From a virus: a stretch of 64,000 nt of DNA. Shown here piece by piece: positions 25,335-33,868 of the stretch (positions are counted from its first letter, which is position 1; each line of letters begins with the position of its first letter). The notes beneath the pieces were generated by a model. That model was not told the origin of the DNA. It made no database searches and was given only the letters and a program-made list of their open reading frames with translations. The stretch spans positions 1 to 64,000 of IMG/VR virus record IMGVR_UViG_3300035698_022475; one strand, 5' to 3'. The position numbers were made by a program, and so were the translations under genes.

Positions 25335-26278
25335 TATTCGTACGTTTCCGTAAAGGTACCGCTGAAGGTATCCTCGTTGGTAGCATTTACAAGAGATTGC
25401 GCTTGCACACGCAGCGCGTCCACTTTGTTGTTGGCGACCGTCTCATCTTCAAAAACATCGTGGTGTTCTGCTGTCCTGAACAAGATGCCGATGAGTCCGG
25501 TATAGTCCCTGTCTGCTTCCGCTGAAGAACTACTATGCTGTACTGCAAGCAAAGTATCCAGGTACTCGGTGGTCAGGTTGCGCTCTGGAGTCGGCACAAA
25601 AGCAAGCGTAGGCGCCACCGGAGTAATTAAAAACTCTCGATTGAAAGGGCCGTCCAGAATGGTAACCACTTCGTAGTGTAGTACGTCCGCGGGAAGGAGT
25701 CCCATCACCTCTACCCAGATAGGAGGAAACGCTGAACCAGCTTTGATATCGATACGCCATCCTACCTGGACAAGGCCTGCAGGGAGACTAGCGTCGTAGT
25801 AGTGATTTACATCCTCGGGGAGTTCGGGCAATCCACCAGGAATCGCGAGAACCCAATTTGCTCCGTCATATTCGTACTGCGCTTGCTCGTCCACCGCCCA
25901 AACAGTCATCCCCACTTCGGGCTCAATGAAACTCCAGGTAGCTCCTCCCCACGTGGCGATAGAGTCTGACTGCCCTGCCCAAAGTCCTGCTCCCGGAGGG
26001 TTTACGACGTAACGATCTCCTGGAGCTAGAGCACCCAGCACCGAAGGGTTGCCGTACGCTTTGCTATTAACAACAATAGCATTGAGAAGCGAGATCTCAC
26101 TGAACTCAGCTACTCGTGAGAGTCTCTCAGGCTCTGAAACACCCAATTCCTGGACCACCAAACACTGCCGAATCGGGTCCGGAGTAGCGAGGTCCTCCAC
26201 TGTCGTGTGCAGATAATAGAGATCCGGGGTTCCAGGAAGAACCTTCTTCTCGAATTCTATGACTAATTTCGCAGTCAT
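25334..26278 (-). CDS. Hypothetical virion protein, 314 aa
   Basis: Beta-rich protein with phage-fiber-like wording, for example VNPPGAGLWAGQSDSIATWG and WAVDEQAQYEYDGANWVLAI, the latter similar to the text-like loops of fiber proteins that report a wrapped parameter (YxGxxW). The N-terminus (KLVIEFEKKVLPGTPDLYYL) may be the assembly domain. It is first of a three-gene unit reading away from the RuvC gene. Likely a fiber or baseplate-decorating protein; confidence in the exact role is low. Confidence 0.65.
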   Translation of the reverse strand: MTAKLVIEFEKKVLPGTPDLYYLHTTVEDLATPDPIRQCLVVQELGVSEPERLSRVAEFSEISLLNAIVVNSKAYGNPSVLGALAPGDRYVVNPPGAGLWAGQSDSIATWGGATWSFIEPEVGMTVWAVDEQAQYEYDGANWVLAIPGGLPELPEDVNHYYDASLPAGLVQVGWRIDIKAGSAFPPIWVEVMGLLPADVLHYEVVTILDGPFNREFLITPVAPTLAFVPTPERNLTTEYLDTLLAVQHSSSSAEADRDYTGLIGILFRTAEHHDVFEDETVANNKVDALRVQAQSLVNATNEDTFSGTFTETYE

Positions 26279-26285
26279 ACAGTAA

Positions 26286-26314
26286 TTGACCCTTCGCGAT
26301 TTAACTGTAAAAAT
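26286..26314 (+). promoter_or_regulatory. Possible sigma-70-type promoter for the RuvC-NrdJ island
   Basis: TTGACC at 26286-26291 stands 16-17 bases before a TAAAAA/AAAAAT hexamer near 26308-26314 in the 44-base gap between the divergent 314-aa and RuvC-like genes. The -35 match is good and the -10 match is poor; the leader before the ATG at 26323 would be very short. Confidence 0.35.
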
Positions 26315-26322
26315 AGTAGGTC

Positions 26323-26883
26323 ATGTCATTAGAAGCGTCAAGGAAGTACGTCGGAATCGACCCCTCAATACGGAGCACTGGGTGTGCGGTTCTAGGGGAA
26401 AACAAAGTCCTCCATACTCGAATCCTAAAAGCCCCCAAAGAGCGGGGGGCTCCCTGTCTCGCCAGTATTCGAGACCAGTTCAAAGCGGTAGTCCCCGGTA
26501 CCGCTACATATGCTTGTATTGAAGGCCCCTCTCTCAATTCCATCAATCGACCCGACGATCTGGGCCAGGTCCGTGGAATATTTCTTCTAACCCTGTTCGA
26601 CGCAGGTATCCCCGTTACCGTAATACCTCCTCAGTCCTTGAAAAAATTCGCTTCCAAGGGTGGCGCCAGCAAGACACGAATGATCGAAACTGCGGAAAAA
26701 GAATTCGGACTCGAGATCACCTCAGACGACTTGGCAGACGCACTTTGGTTAGCCAAACTCGCCCACGCCCTTTACGACGACAGTATTCGCCTAACTCGCA
26801 AACAATTGGAAGTAATCTACGGTATAAGAAACCCGAAGAGCAAACGAACAATTTCCGACCGCGGAAAAACCATAAACATCTAA
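26323..26883 (+). CDS. RuvC-like Holliday junction resolvase
   Basis: This 186-aa protein has the RNase H-fold layout of RuvC-type resolvases, which cut four-way junctions before packaging. Likely catalytic acids are D13 in VGIDPSIRSTG, E67 in CIEGPS, and D136/D139 in DDLADALWLA, with the lysine-containing ASKTRMIE between them. It starts a + strand island inside the late-strand train and is followed after 11 bases by the ribonucleotide reductase gene. The C-terminal ~40 residues are basic and may contact DNA. Confidence 0.85.
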   Translation: MSLEASRKYVGIDPSIRSTGCAVLGENKVLHTRILKAPKERGAPCLASIRDQFKAVVPGTATYACIEGPSLNSINRPDDLGQVRGIFLLTLFDAGIPVTVIPPQSLKKFASKGGASKTRMIETAEKEFGLEITSDDLADALWLAKLAHALYDDSIRLTRKQLEVIYGIRNPKSKRTISDRGKTINI

Positions 26884-26894
26884 AGAGGAGATCT

Positions 26895-29549
26895 ATGCTC
26901 AAAATCACACGTCACCATACTACAGAAAACGCAAATCCCTTCGACGGTGTCGATTGGATACGCGCCGATGTCAAAATGGTGGACCTAGAAGGAACCACGA
27001 CTTACGAACTTCGTAACGGAGAATTCCCGGCAAGCTGGTCTGAAATATCCCGCAACATCGTAGCTTCACGCTATTTCCGAGAGTCCCGAATCAAGGCCGA
27101 CAAAGAAGACAGCGTCCGAACTATGATTTCTCGAGTAGTCACCGAAATCGTCAAAGCAGGCACCGAACAAAAATACTTCACGGATAAAGATGCGGACATC
27201 TTCCGCGACGAACTCACTCACGTTCTTTTGAACCAGATGGCTTCCTTCAACAGCCCCGTTTGGTTCAACATGGGTGTCGAGGGGCTAGAAGAAAAGCCTC
27301 AGTGCTCTGCGTGCTTCATCAACTCAGCAGACGACAGCATGGAAAGCATTCTGGAACTCGGCACCAAAGAAGGCCTGATCTTCAAAGGGGGCTCCGGAAG
27401 CGGCACAAACCTCTCTCCGCTTCGCGCCTCCACAGAGTCCATTCGAGGAGGAGGCACCGCTTCTGGTCCCGTGTCCTTCATGTCCGCCTACGACGCAATC
27501 GCCAATGTCATCCTCAGCGGAGGACGTACGCGGCGAGCCGCACGCATGGTCCTTTTGGATATCGACCACCCTGACATCGAGAAGTTCATCTGGTGCAAAG
27601 CCGAAGAAGAGGACATCGTAGAAATACTCGCTGAAGCTGACATCCCTACGGACTACACGATTCCGGGAAATGCCTACTCACGAGTAAAGCATCAGAGCGG
27701 CAACAACAGTGTGCGGATTCCCGATGAATTCATGGAGCACGTCAAACACCACATCCAGTACGGAGAGGACGCCGACTGGAAACTTACTAATCGAAATGGT
27801 GGCGGCGTCGCACGGACGGTGTCTGTCAAGAAACTCTTCCGTCAACTCGCTGAGGCAGCTCACAAGTGTGGTGATCCCGGTGTTCAATTCCATGACACCA
27901 TCAACAAGTACAATACGTGCGCCAACGACGGAGACATCGTCGCCTCAAACCCGTGCTCAGAGTTCGTCTGGCATAACGATTCAGCGTGCAACCTGGCAAG
28001 CATCAACCTGCGGAAATTCGACAAAGGTAATCACGCCTTCGACACTAAGTCCTTCCGACATGTCATAAACCTGCTCGTCATCGCTCAGGACATCATAGTA
28101 GAAATGGGGAGCTACCCCACAAAAGAGATCGAGGACAACACACACAAGTACCGCCCGCTGGGATTAGGTTTCGCTAACCTGGGCGGTCTCCTGATGTCCT
28201 GGGGCTACCCTTACGACAGTCAAATAGGCCGAGAAATCGCCGCGTCCATTGCGGCACTCATGACGGGACAAGCGTACCTGACCAGCGCCGAGCTTGCACA
28301 GGACTTAGGAGCTTTTGACAGATTCGGGCCTAATCGAGGTCCTATGGAAGATGTCCTGGATCGCCACTACGCCCACACCCGTAAGCTTCCCAAAGACGAA
28401 GCAGGAATCCAATCCCAGGCTATTCGTGCTTGGCAAGAAGCCATGGGGCTGGGCTTTGGCCGCAAAAAGAAAGTAGAAGGCGAAGGGGCCGGGTTCCGGA
28501 ATTCTCAAGTAACTCTACTGGCTCCCACAGGAACTATCGCATTTATGATGGGCTGTGACACTACGGGCATCGAACCCGACTCAAGCCTGTCCAAATTGAA
28601 AACCATTGTAGGAGGTGGAAACATCTCTTATGAGAGCAACGCAGTCGAATCGGGGCTTCGCTACTTGGGCTACGGAGAAGAACAACAACAGGACCTTCTT
28701 GAATACGTAGCCGATTACGGCCACCTCGAGGGATCCCCTTTGAAGGCCGCACATCTACCCGTTTTCGATTGTGCTTTCCGACCCGATGGCGGAGAACGAA
28801 GCCTCTCGGTGGACGCGCACCTGGACATGGTAGCTGCAGTACAGCCATTCTTGTCGGGGGCCGTCTCCAAGACGTTTAACATGGACAACTCCGCTACTCC
28901 AAAGGACGTAGCTCGAACGCTCCTGAAGGCCTGGGAGAAACGGATCAAATGCGTCACTGTCTATCGCCGGGGTTCTAAAATGTCTGAGGTGATTCGCACC
29001 AAGGAAATCAAAGCCAAGAAGATTGTGCGAAACACCCCACGGCGCATGAAACTTCCGGATGACCTGGATGGCATCCCGCGCCATAAGTTCCGAGTGGGTA
29101 ATCACAAAGGATACCTGCACGTAGGTGTAGACCCCGAGGACCCCACGCGCCCGATAGAGGTGTTCTTCCGAATGTCGTCCATCGGGTCTACCGTGTCAGG
29201 CCTTTTGGACAGCTATGCCACGCTGCTCTCCATCGCACTGCAGTACAACATCCCTCTCGAAGAACTCGTCGAACACATGATCGGACCTAAGTTCCCGCCA
29301 CAGGGAATAACGTCCAACCCGAGAATACGGTCAGTGGATTCCGTTCTCGCGTACCTCTATCACTTCCTGCGCCTCAAATTCATCGATAACGAAGAGGTAA
29401 AGGAAACATCAAATTCAATCGTCCCCAGCGCTGACGACGGACATTCAATTGACGGAGAACCGTGTCCCCGCTGTGGTGGTCTACTGGAAAAAACTGGAAC
29501 TTGTGCCGCGTGCCGCTATTGTGGCTATAATGACGGTACGTGCTCATAG
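26895..29549 (+). CDS. nrdJ: Adenosylcobalamin-dependent (class II) ribonucleoside reductase
   Basis: The 884-aa enzyme converts ribonucleotides to deoxyribonucleotides for phage DNA synthesis. The ATG at 26895 has AGAGGAG just upstream; the frame runs further upstream but only as an overlap with the RuvC gene. Family wording is clear: SFNSPVWFNMGVEG, QCSACFINSADDSM, GSGSGTNLSPLR, ASNPCSEFVW...CNLASINL (active-site region), and APTGTIAFMMGCDTTGIEPD. The C-terminus carries CPRCGG...CAACRYCGYNDGTC, the zinc-ribbon tail usual in B12-dependent NrdJ. No small subunit or activase gene is nearby, as expected for class II. It needs cobalamin from the host. Confidence 0.94.
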   Translation: MLKITRHHTTENANPFDGVDWIRADVKMVDLEGTTTYELRNGEFPASWSEISRNIVASRYFRESRIKADKEDSVRTMISRVVTEIVKAGTEQKYFTDKDADIFRDELTHVLLNQMASFNSPVWFNMGVEGLEEKPQCSACFINSADDSMESILELGTKEGLIFKGGSGSGTNLSPLRASTESIRGGGTASGPVSFMSAYDAIANVILSGGRTRRAARMVLLDIDHPDIEKFIWCKAEEEDIVEILAEADIPTDYTIPGNAYSRVKHQSGNNSVRIPDEFMEHVKHHIQYGEDADWKLTNRNGGGVARTVSVKKLFRQLAEAAHKCGDPGVQFHDTINKYNTCANDGDIVASNPCSEFVWHNDSACNLASINLRKFDKGNHAFDTKSFRHVINLLVIAQDIIVEMGSYPTKEIEDNTHKYRPLGLGFANLGGLLMSWGYPYDSQIGREIAASIAALMTGQAYLTSAELAQDLGAFDRFGPNRGPMEDVLDRHYAHTRKLPKDEAGIQSQAIRAWQEAMGLGFGRKKKVEGEGAGFRNSQVTLLAPTGTIAFMMGCDTTGIEPDSSLSKLKTIVGGGNISYESNAVESGLRYLGYGEEQQQDLLEYVADYGHLEGSPLKAAHLPVFDCAFRPDGGERSLSVDAHLDMVAAVQPFLSGAVSKTFNMDNSATPKDVARTLLKAWEKRIKCVTVYRRGSKMSEVIRTKEIKAKKIVRNTPRRMKLPDDLDGIPRHKFRVGNHKGYLHVGVDPEDPTRPIEVFFRMSSIGSTVSGLLDSYATLLSIALQYNIPLEELVEHMIGPKFPPQGITSNPRIRSVDSVLAYLYHFLRLKFIDNEEVKETSNSIVPSADDGHSIDGEPCPRCGGLLEKTGTCAACRYCGYNDGTCS

Positions 29550-29557
29550 GAGGAAAC

Positions 29558-29758
29558 ATGGATACGTGTATTGTTGACGGCTGCAATAGGACCAATGGTC
29601 CCGAAGATATGGAAGTTTTCCATAAGGGTGAATCCCTCGGGTTCATCTGCGCAGCCCACATCGGTACGTCGAAGGCGTTGAAGCTCATCGTCTCGAAGAA
29701 GAAGACCGGGGACTTCCGCCTCATCGAAGCCGCGGACATCCCAGGACCCCTGGACTAG
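29558..29758 (+). CDS. Small Cys/His protein downstream of nrdJ, 66 aa
   Basis: ATG at 29558 has TAGGAGG a few bases upstream and clears the nrdJ stop, so it is preferred over the in-frame ATG at 29540. The product has CIVDGCNRTNG near the N-terminus and FICAAHIG after ~30 residues, a C-x4-C ... C-x2-H spacing that could hold zinc. It is directly followed by the next gene without a gap. Function unknown. Confidence 0.68.
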   Translation: MDTCIVDGCNRTNGPEDMEVFHKGESLGFICAAHIGTSKALKLIVSKKKTGDFRLIEAADIPGPLD

Positions 29759-30253
29759 ATGCCCCTCTCGGCTGCCATAACCCCGTTCGCCAAGAACCTG
29801 GTCGCTGCTGAAGAGCACGAACCCCCTGCTAGTTCTCCTGCGGAGGCTGCCCACCTGTTTGCGGATGCGTTCACATCGTACTTCGCAAACGCTATGGTGG
29901 GTGGCCTCCCGCTTATTCCGGGCGCTAATCTTTTGCCCCAAGCTGTTAAGGCACTTGAGGGAGGACTCACCGCCGCCTTCGCGCAACCCCAACTCGGCCC
30001 TGCGAGCGCGGCTCTGATGCAGCTCGCATTCGATGCCTACCTCAACGCTGCTCCCATATCGGCCATGTGGCCAATTGCCAGCGCAATCGTGCCACTCCCT
30101 TCAGGAACACTGATGGGGTTCATGTTGGTAGCCGGCTTAGGTGGAATCTTTCCAGAAAACCTGTCCACCAAGATCATGGTGGCAACAGGCATCACGACCT
30201 ACTTCAGCAGCATGCAAGTGATTGTGGGGAGTGCGACTCAGCCGATTCTTTAA
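29759..30253 (+). CDS. Hypothetical hydrophobic protein, 164 aa
   Basis: An Ala/Pro-rich protein with an amphipathic first half (SPAEAAHLFADAFTSYFANA) and a hydrophobic second half that contains likely membrane-length segments (AMWPIASAIVPLPSGTLMGF, and FMLVAGLGGIFP). It starts immediately after the previous stop and converges with the 1013-aa fiber gene, overlapping its end by four bases. A holin-like or minor virion role are both possible; neither is supported by a named motif. Confidence 0.6.
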   Translation: MPLSAAITPFAKNLVAAEEHEPPASSPAEAAHLFADAFTSYFANAMVGGLPLIPGANLLPQAVKALEGGLTAAFAQPQLGPASAALMQLAFDAYLNAAPISAMWPIASAIVPLPSGTLMGFMLVAGLGGIFPENLSTKIMVATGITTYFSSMQVIVGSATQPIL

Positions 30254-33200
30254 CGCTGTTGCGAGTACATAATACGATAAATGAGGCGCGTACCAGGTAC
30301 CGCAATTCCCCATAAATTAGTGCCGTCAAAGACTGCTCGCCCGAATGGAAGAGCTACGGGACTCGCGACTAATGTAAGCGCACGAAGAGTACTTAATCCT
30401 TTACGCCTGTCTGCCGCGGTAAGCGTCGGCTTATCCCATAAACACAATTCCGCAGCAGGAATCTTAATCAGGTTATTAGCATACGTAGGACCTACCGCGT
30501 TATACCGGTAACAGCCTGCCCAAATATTAATTCCATCGAAAGCTAATTCTAAGAGACCATCCAGGCCCGCAAGAAGATCGATTCCGTAATCATACGCATC
30601 GTCAACCCAGGGAACTACTGCAGGATCAACGGGGGTACCAACGCCTAATAACGTATTGGAAGGTCCAGGAACGCCAACAGGATTCAATAGATACCATATA
30701 TAGGTACCGTCAGTTGTTATAGAATGACAGTGGTGCTGTGCTGGAGAGGGATCCGTCGGAAGTGGCCATGCCGTAGTACCGACTCCCCACGCGTTAGCCA
30801 GGGTGGTATTGTGGTCTATGGCTCCAATGTACCCCAGTGTCGTGCCGTCCATGTAGGACACATAGATATTGGCCTGGTCGACAGCAATCCCGCCGTCAAA
30901 ATAACAATTTGGACTCGGGGGTGCTCCTCCTGTCGCAGTATTTACGTAACTACCTGCACCCGCAGTAAGGAGGAGCCCTATGGCACTATTGCCTGCAACA
31001 GTATCCTCACCTCCCCAAGCACATACGTATCTTTGATCCCCGGCATTTACACCTATCAAAGTAATAATTCGATTATGCGCCCCAGGAACTTTTCCGGTAT
31101 TAATATCGGTATAAGCACCGCTAAACAGATTAGCCGGGGTCTTCCAATAACGCACGACGCCGTTATCGTACATAATCGCAGCGCCGTGCGTATTTGCAGC
31201 TATCCCTAAAGCGGTTACACCTCCGCCATAAGACACATCATGCATTCCTATTAAGGCTCCGACAGCCGGCCCGTGGTGCAAATAAGTATACACTCGACTA
31301 GTTCCTGGAGCCCCAGAGTCATTAGCCAAAATACAGACCATCGGCTGTCCGTTGTAGGGGTGATCCGGACTCACATGGCCGTCTATCAAAGAAACTGCGA
31401 TATCTACAGCATCATCAGTAGGGGTCGGCAATTCCAGGTCATTGCCTCCTGAGTGTAGTTGTGCCATGCCAGTATTCAGGTACTGGGAAGACTTACCTCC
31501 AAACCTCAAATGCTGCTCTCGTGTTGCATCCCAGTACTGGGCAAAGGGAGTACGTGCTGCTAAATCGGCAGCGCTACCCCTGTAACGGTGGTTTCCTTCT
31601 ATAACCCAATCACCTGTGATGCGCCAGTCGCCAGGAACAAGCCAATCGCCAGAAACTGTCCAGTCTCCTGTGACATTTGTTTCGTCTGCATTGGCACTCG
31701 TCTTATTGTTAACGAAAATCTGTAGACCCAGCAGAACTCCACGCAGGTTGTTAGTAGGAATACTCCACTGATCCACACTCGCTCCTCCAGGAGTTGGCTC
31801 ATCATTCACACCAAGGAGTGCCGCTCCATCTGGAAGGGTCGCATTTGTCGCATACGCATCCATGATGTTGTAGAGTGCCGTCCATACGTCCGGAGAGAAA
31901 AATCCATACCATGTGTCAAACGGAACTCCTGTTACGACTCCCGGAATTGTGGCTCCGTCGAATCCCACATGTGAGGCTCCATCCGGGAGACCATGTCCCG
32001 CCATAGGGAAGTCCAAACGCCCCACGACACCGTCAATAGCTCCTTGGATATTTGTTGTAGGAATAGAGTAAAGGGGATTCAACGTAATGGTATCGTCAAT
32101 ACTGAGTGCCGCGGCGGCGCCGGTACCGAGAGCCGGATCGAAAATACCTATCAGATTGTCCCATGCTTCCTGGAACGTTGTCGCAGCCACACCGAGCCAC
32201 GCCTGATAAAGCGTGTCATCAAAGACGCCTCCGCCATAGATGAGGTCTAGTACGTACCCGTGGGCTCCAAAAGGCGTCGAGACCGGACTGAAGGGAAGCG
32301 AGCCGGCCACGACTGTACCGTCGATGAACAGGAGGTCATCTCCGATGCGCTTGCAGAGTGGAATCGCAATGGGGATACGGTCCGGATGCGTAGTAAGACT
32401 GGTAAGTTGTCCCGCTATGAGAACCGTGTTGAGGTTAGAAATACAGGACTGGCGGCGTCCGTCAGTACTGGCCGATTCTGTGATTTCGTCGTACCAGATA
32501 GCGAGGGTCTCGCCGTCGGCGAGAGGTGCTGCTGGAGGACCCGCAAAATAATTGGCCAGAGTGACAGGGTCAATGAGGTGCAGTTCGCGTTCGAACGTGG
32601 ACGCCATGGTAGCGTCAACTGGAAGAGGATTGATACCTGGAATCTGGGTTGCAGCATTTCCTCCTGTGGCATACTGAAAACCCGACGCCGGGAGTATTAG
32701 CGCCAAAGCCGCGGCTACCTGCCCTACAGTCGAAGTAGCGTCATTCTTGACGTAGATGGTCAAGATGTGGAGGGGGTCACCGGACAGTACTGCTTCAGCT
32801 CCAAGGGGAAGTGCCGCCGGGGCCATGGAATCATCCCAAATGACCTCGAGCCTATTAGCACCATTGTACGATCTCGTAACGGGGTCTGGAGATATCGTAA
32901 CAGAGCCTGTATTGATACTGTCGTCGAAGTTGTACACAAGGCTAGACTGAACGTCCGTGTTAGGCGTTGAGAGCGGCTGCACCACCATCTCAGCAGTAAT
33001 TGAGAAGGTTCCCGCAACAGGATCCCAGTCAATATACGGGATAGCACTTCCCACTGCCGAACCGTCGGGAGCACCTCCCGCAATCACCCAGCGCATGTCG
33101 GAATCTTGGAGGTATTTCTGGAGTTCTAACTCAGTACGGTCAACCTCGGTGCGGTGGCGGAGATTCTCTGCCGGACGGCGTAGTACTACTTGCCCAACAC

Positions 33201-33291
33201 GTTCCCCTGAAGTGATAGGCTCAATAGCCTCGATATCGTCTCGTTCGCCGGTATCGCCCGCATTTTCGTAAACGACTTCCTGCTTAGCCAT
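30250..33291 (-). CDS. Tail fiber protein, 1013 aa
   Basis: A large late-strand virion protein. The N-terminal ~75 residues (GQVVLRRPAENLRHRTEVDR) probably attach it to the baseplate. The middle has repeated fiber-type segments, and near residue 545 a tandem motif of five-residue spacing: TGDWTVSGDWLVPGDW and then RITGDWVIEGNHRYRG, like the short triangular shaft repeats of trimeric phage fibers. The C-terminal ~400 residues are Gly/Thr/Asp-rich beta structure (GGIAVDQANIYVSYMDGTTL, LAFDGINIWAG, VFDGTNLWGI), resembling repeated blades and likely forming the receptor-binding tip. Exact receptor unknown. Confidence 0.8.
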   Translation of the reverse strand: MAKQEVVYENAGDTGERDDIEAIEPITSGERVGQVVLRRPAENLRHRTEVDRTELELQKYLQDSDMRWVIAGGAPDGSAVGSAIPYIDWDPVAGTFSITAEMVVQPLSTPNTDVQSSLVYNFDDSINTGSVTISPDPVTRSYNGANRLEVIWDDSMAPAALPLGAEAVLSGDPLHILTIYVKNDATSTVGQVAAALALILPASGFQYATGGNAATQIPGINPLPVDATMASTFERELHLIDPVTLANYFAGPPAAPLADGETLAIWYDEITESASTDGRRQSCISNLNTVLIAGQLTSLTTHPDRIPIAIPLCKRIGDDLLFIDGTVVAGSLPFSPVSTPFGAHGYVLDLIYGGGVFDDTLYQAWLGVAATTFQEAWDNLIGIFDPALGTGAAAALSIDDTITLNPLYSIPTTNIQGAIDGVVGRLDFPMAGHGLPDGASHVGFDGATIPGVVTGVPFDTWYGFFSPDVWTALYNIMDAYATNATLPDGAALLGVNDEPTPGGASVDQWSIPTNNLRGVLLGLQIFVNNKTSANADETNVTGDWTVSGDWLVPGDWRITGDWVIEGNHRYRGSAADLAARTPFAQYWDATREQHLRFGGKSSQYLNTGMAQLHSGGNDLELPTPTDDAVDIAVSLIDGHVSPDHPYNGQPMVCILANDSGAPGTSRVYTYLHHGPAVGALIGMHDVSYGGGVTALGIAANTHGAAIMYDNGVVRYWKTPANLFSGAYTDINTGKVPGAHNRIITLIGVNAGDQRYVCAWGGEDTVAGNSAIGLLLTAGAGSYVNTATGGAPPSPNCYFDGGIAVDQANIYVSYMDGTTLGYIGAIDHNTTLANAWGVGTTAWPLPTDPSPAQHHCHSITTDGTYIWYLLNPVGVPGPSNTLLGVGTPVDPAVVPWVDDAYDYGIDLLAGLDGLLELAFDGINIWAGCYRYNAVGPTYANNLIKIPAAELCLWDKPTLTAADRRKGLSTLRALTLVASPVALPFGRAVFDGTNLWGIAVPGTRLIYRIMYSQQR

Positions 33292-33300
33292 TATCTTCTC

Positions 33301-33834
33301 CTACACTTGAACTGTAACGCCAAGCCGCCAGTCGTATGTGACAGCGGTGGTCGGTGTCTTCAAAAACGGAGGATGAACCTGCCGGGCATATAGCCTGGAA
33401 TCTGGGTCCGTAATAAGCCCCGTCTGTCCTTGAGTATAAAGTCCCGCCTCCGCAAGAGTGAACCCGTCCGCGGTGCCTGCAGGGATGAGTTTACTGATGA
33501 TCACCTCGAACAGCACGGGGTCTGTATAGATTTCGGCTGCCGCGGGGTCAATGTAGCTTCGGTAGACCTCTGCTAAGAGTGCGGTATCCGTGATTTGGGG
33601 AGGTGTACCATTAGTGCCGATGGCCAACTGTCCAATGGTATTGTAGTCCGGATTCGCCTGTCCTGGCGTACCCCCGGCCCATTGGTTGAGAAGCTCACAG
33701 ACAATCACACGCCCGATATTAGTAATCTGATTCTTTTTTTGCATACGCCGTATACGGCGCTGCTTCTTTACGTCGTAAAGCGTGACTGTCAACTCTCCGA
33801 AGAGTTGAAGGCGATCTTCTCTCACATTCTGCAT
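33301..33834 (-). CDS. Tail-collar/fiber-associated protein, 177 aa
   Basis: ATG at 33834 has GAGGA about six bases upstream; a longer GTG start at 33852 has no ribosome site. The sequence GELTVTLYDVKKQRRIRRM then NIGRVIVCELL and IGQLAIGTNGTPPQITDTAL matches the general pattern of phage tail-collar or fiber-linker proteins (GTG...P..sDtaL..E). FTLAEAGLYTQG is also typical of this group. It lies between the 979-aa and 1013-aa genes and may connect the fiber to the baseplate. Confidence 0.68.
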   Translation of the reverse strand: MQNVREDRLQLFGELTVTLYDVKKQRRIRRMQKKNQITNIGRVIVCELLNQWAGGTPGQANPDYNTIGQLAIGTNGTPPQITDTALLAEVYRSYIDPAAAEIYTDPVLFEVIISKLIPAGTADGFTLAEAGLYTQGQTGLITDPDSRLYARQVHPPFLKTPTTAVTYDWRLGVTVQV

Positions 33835-33868
33835 GCAATCCTCACTTGTCACTTAACGTAACATACCC

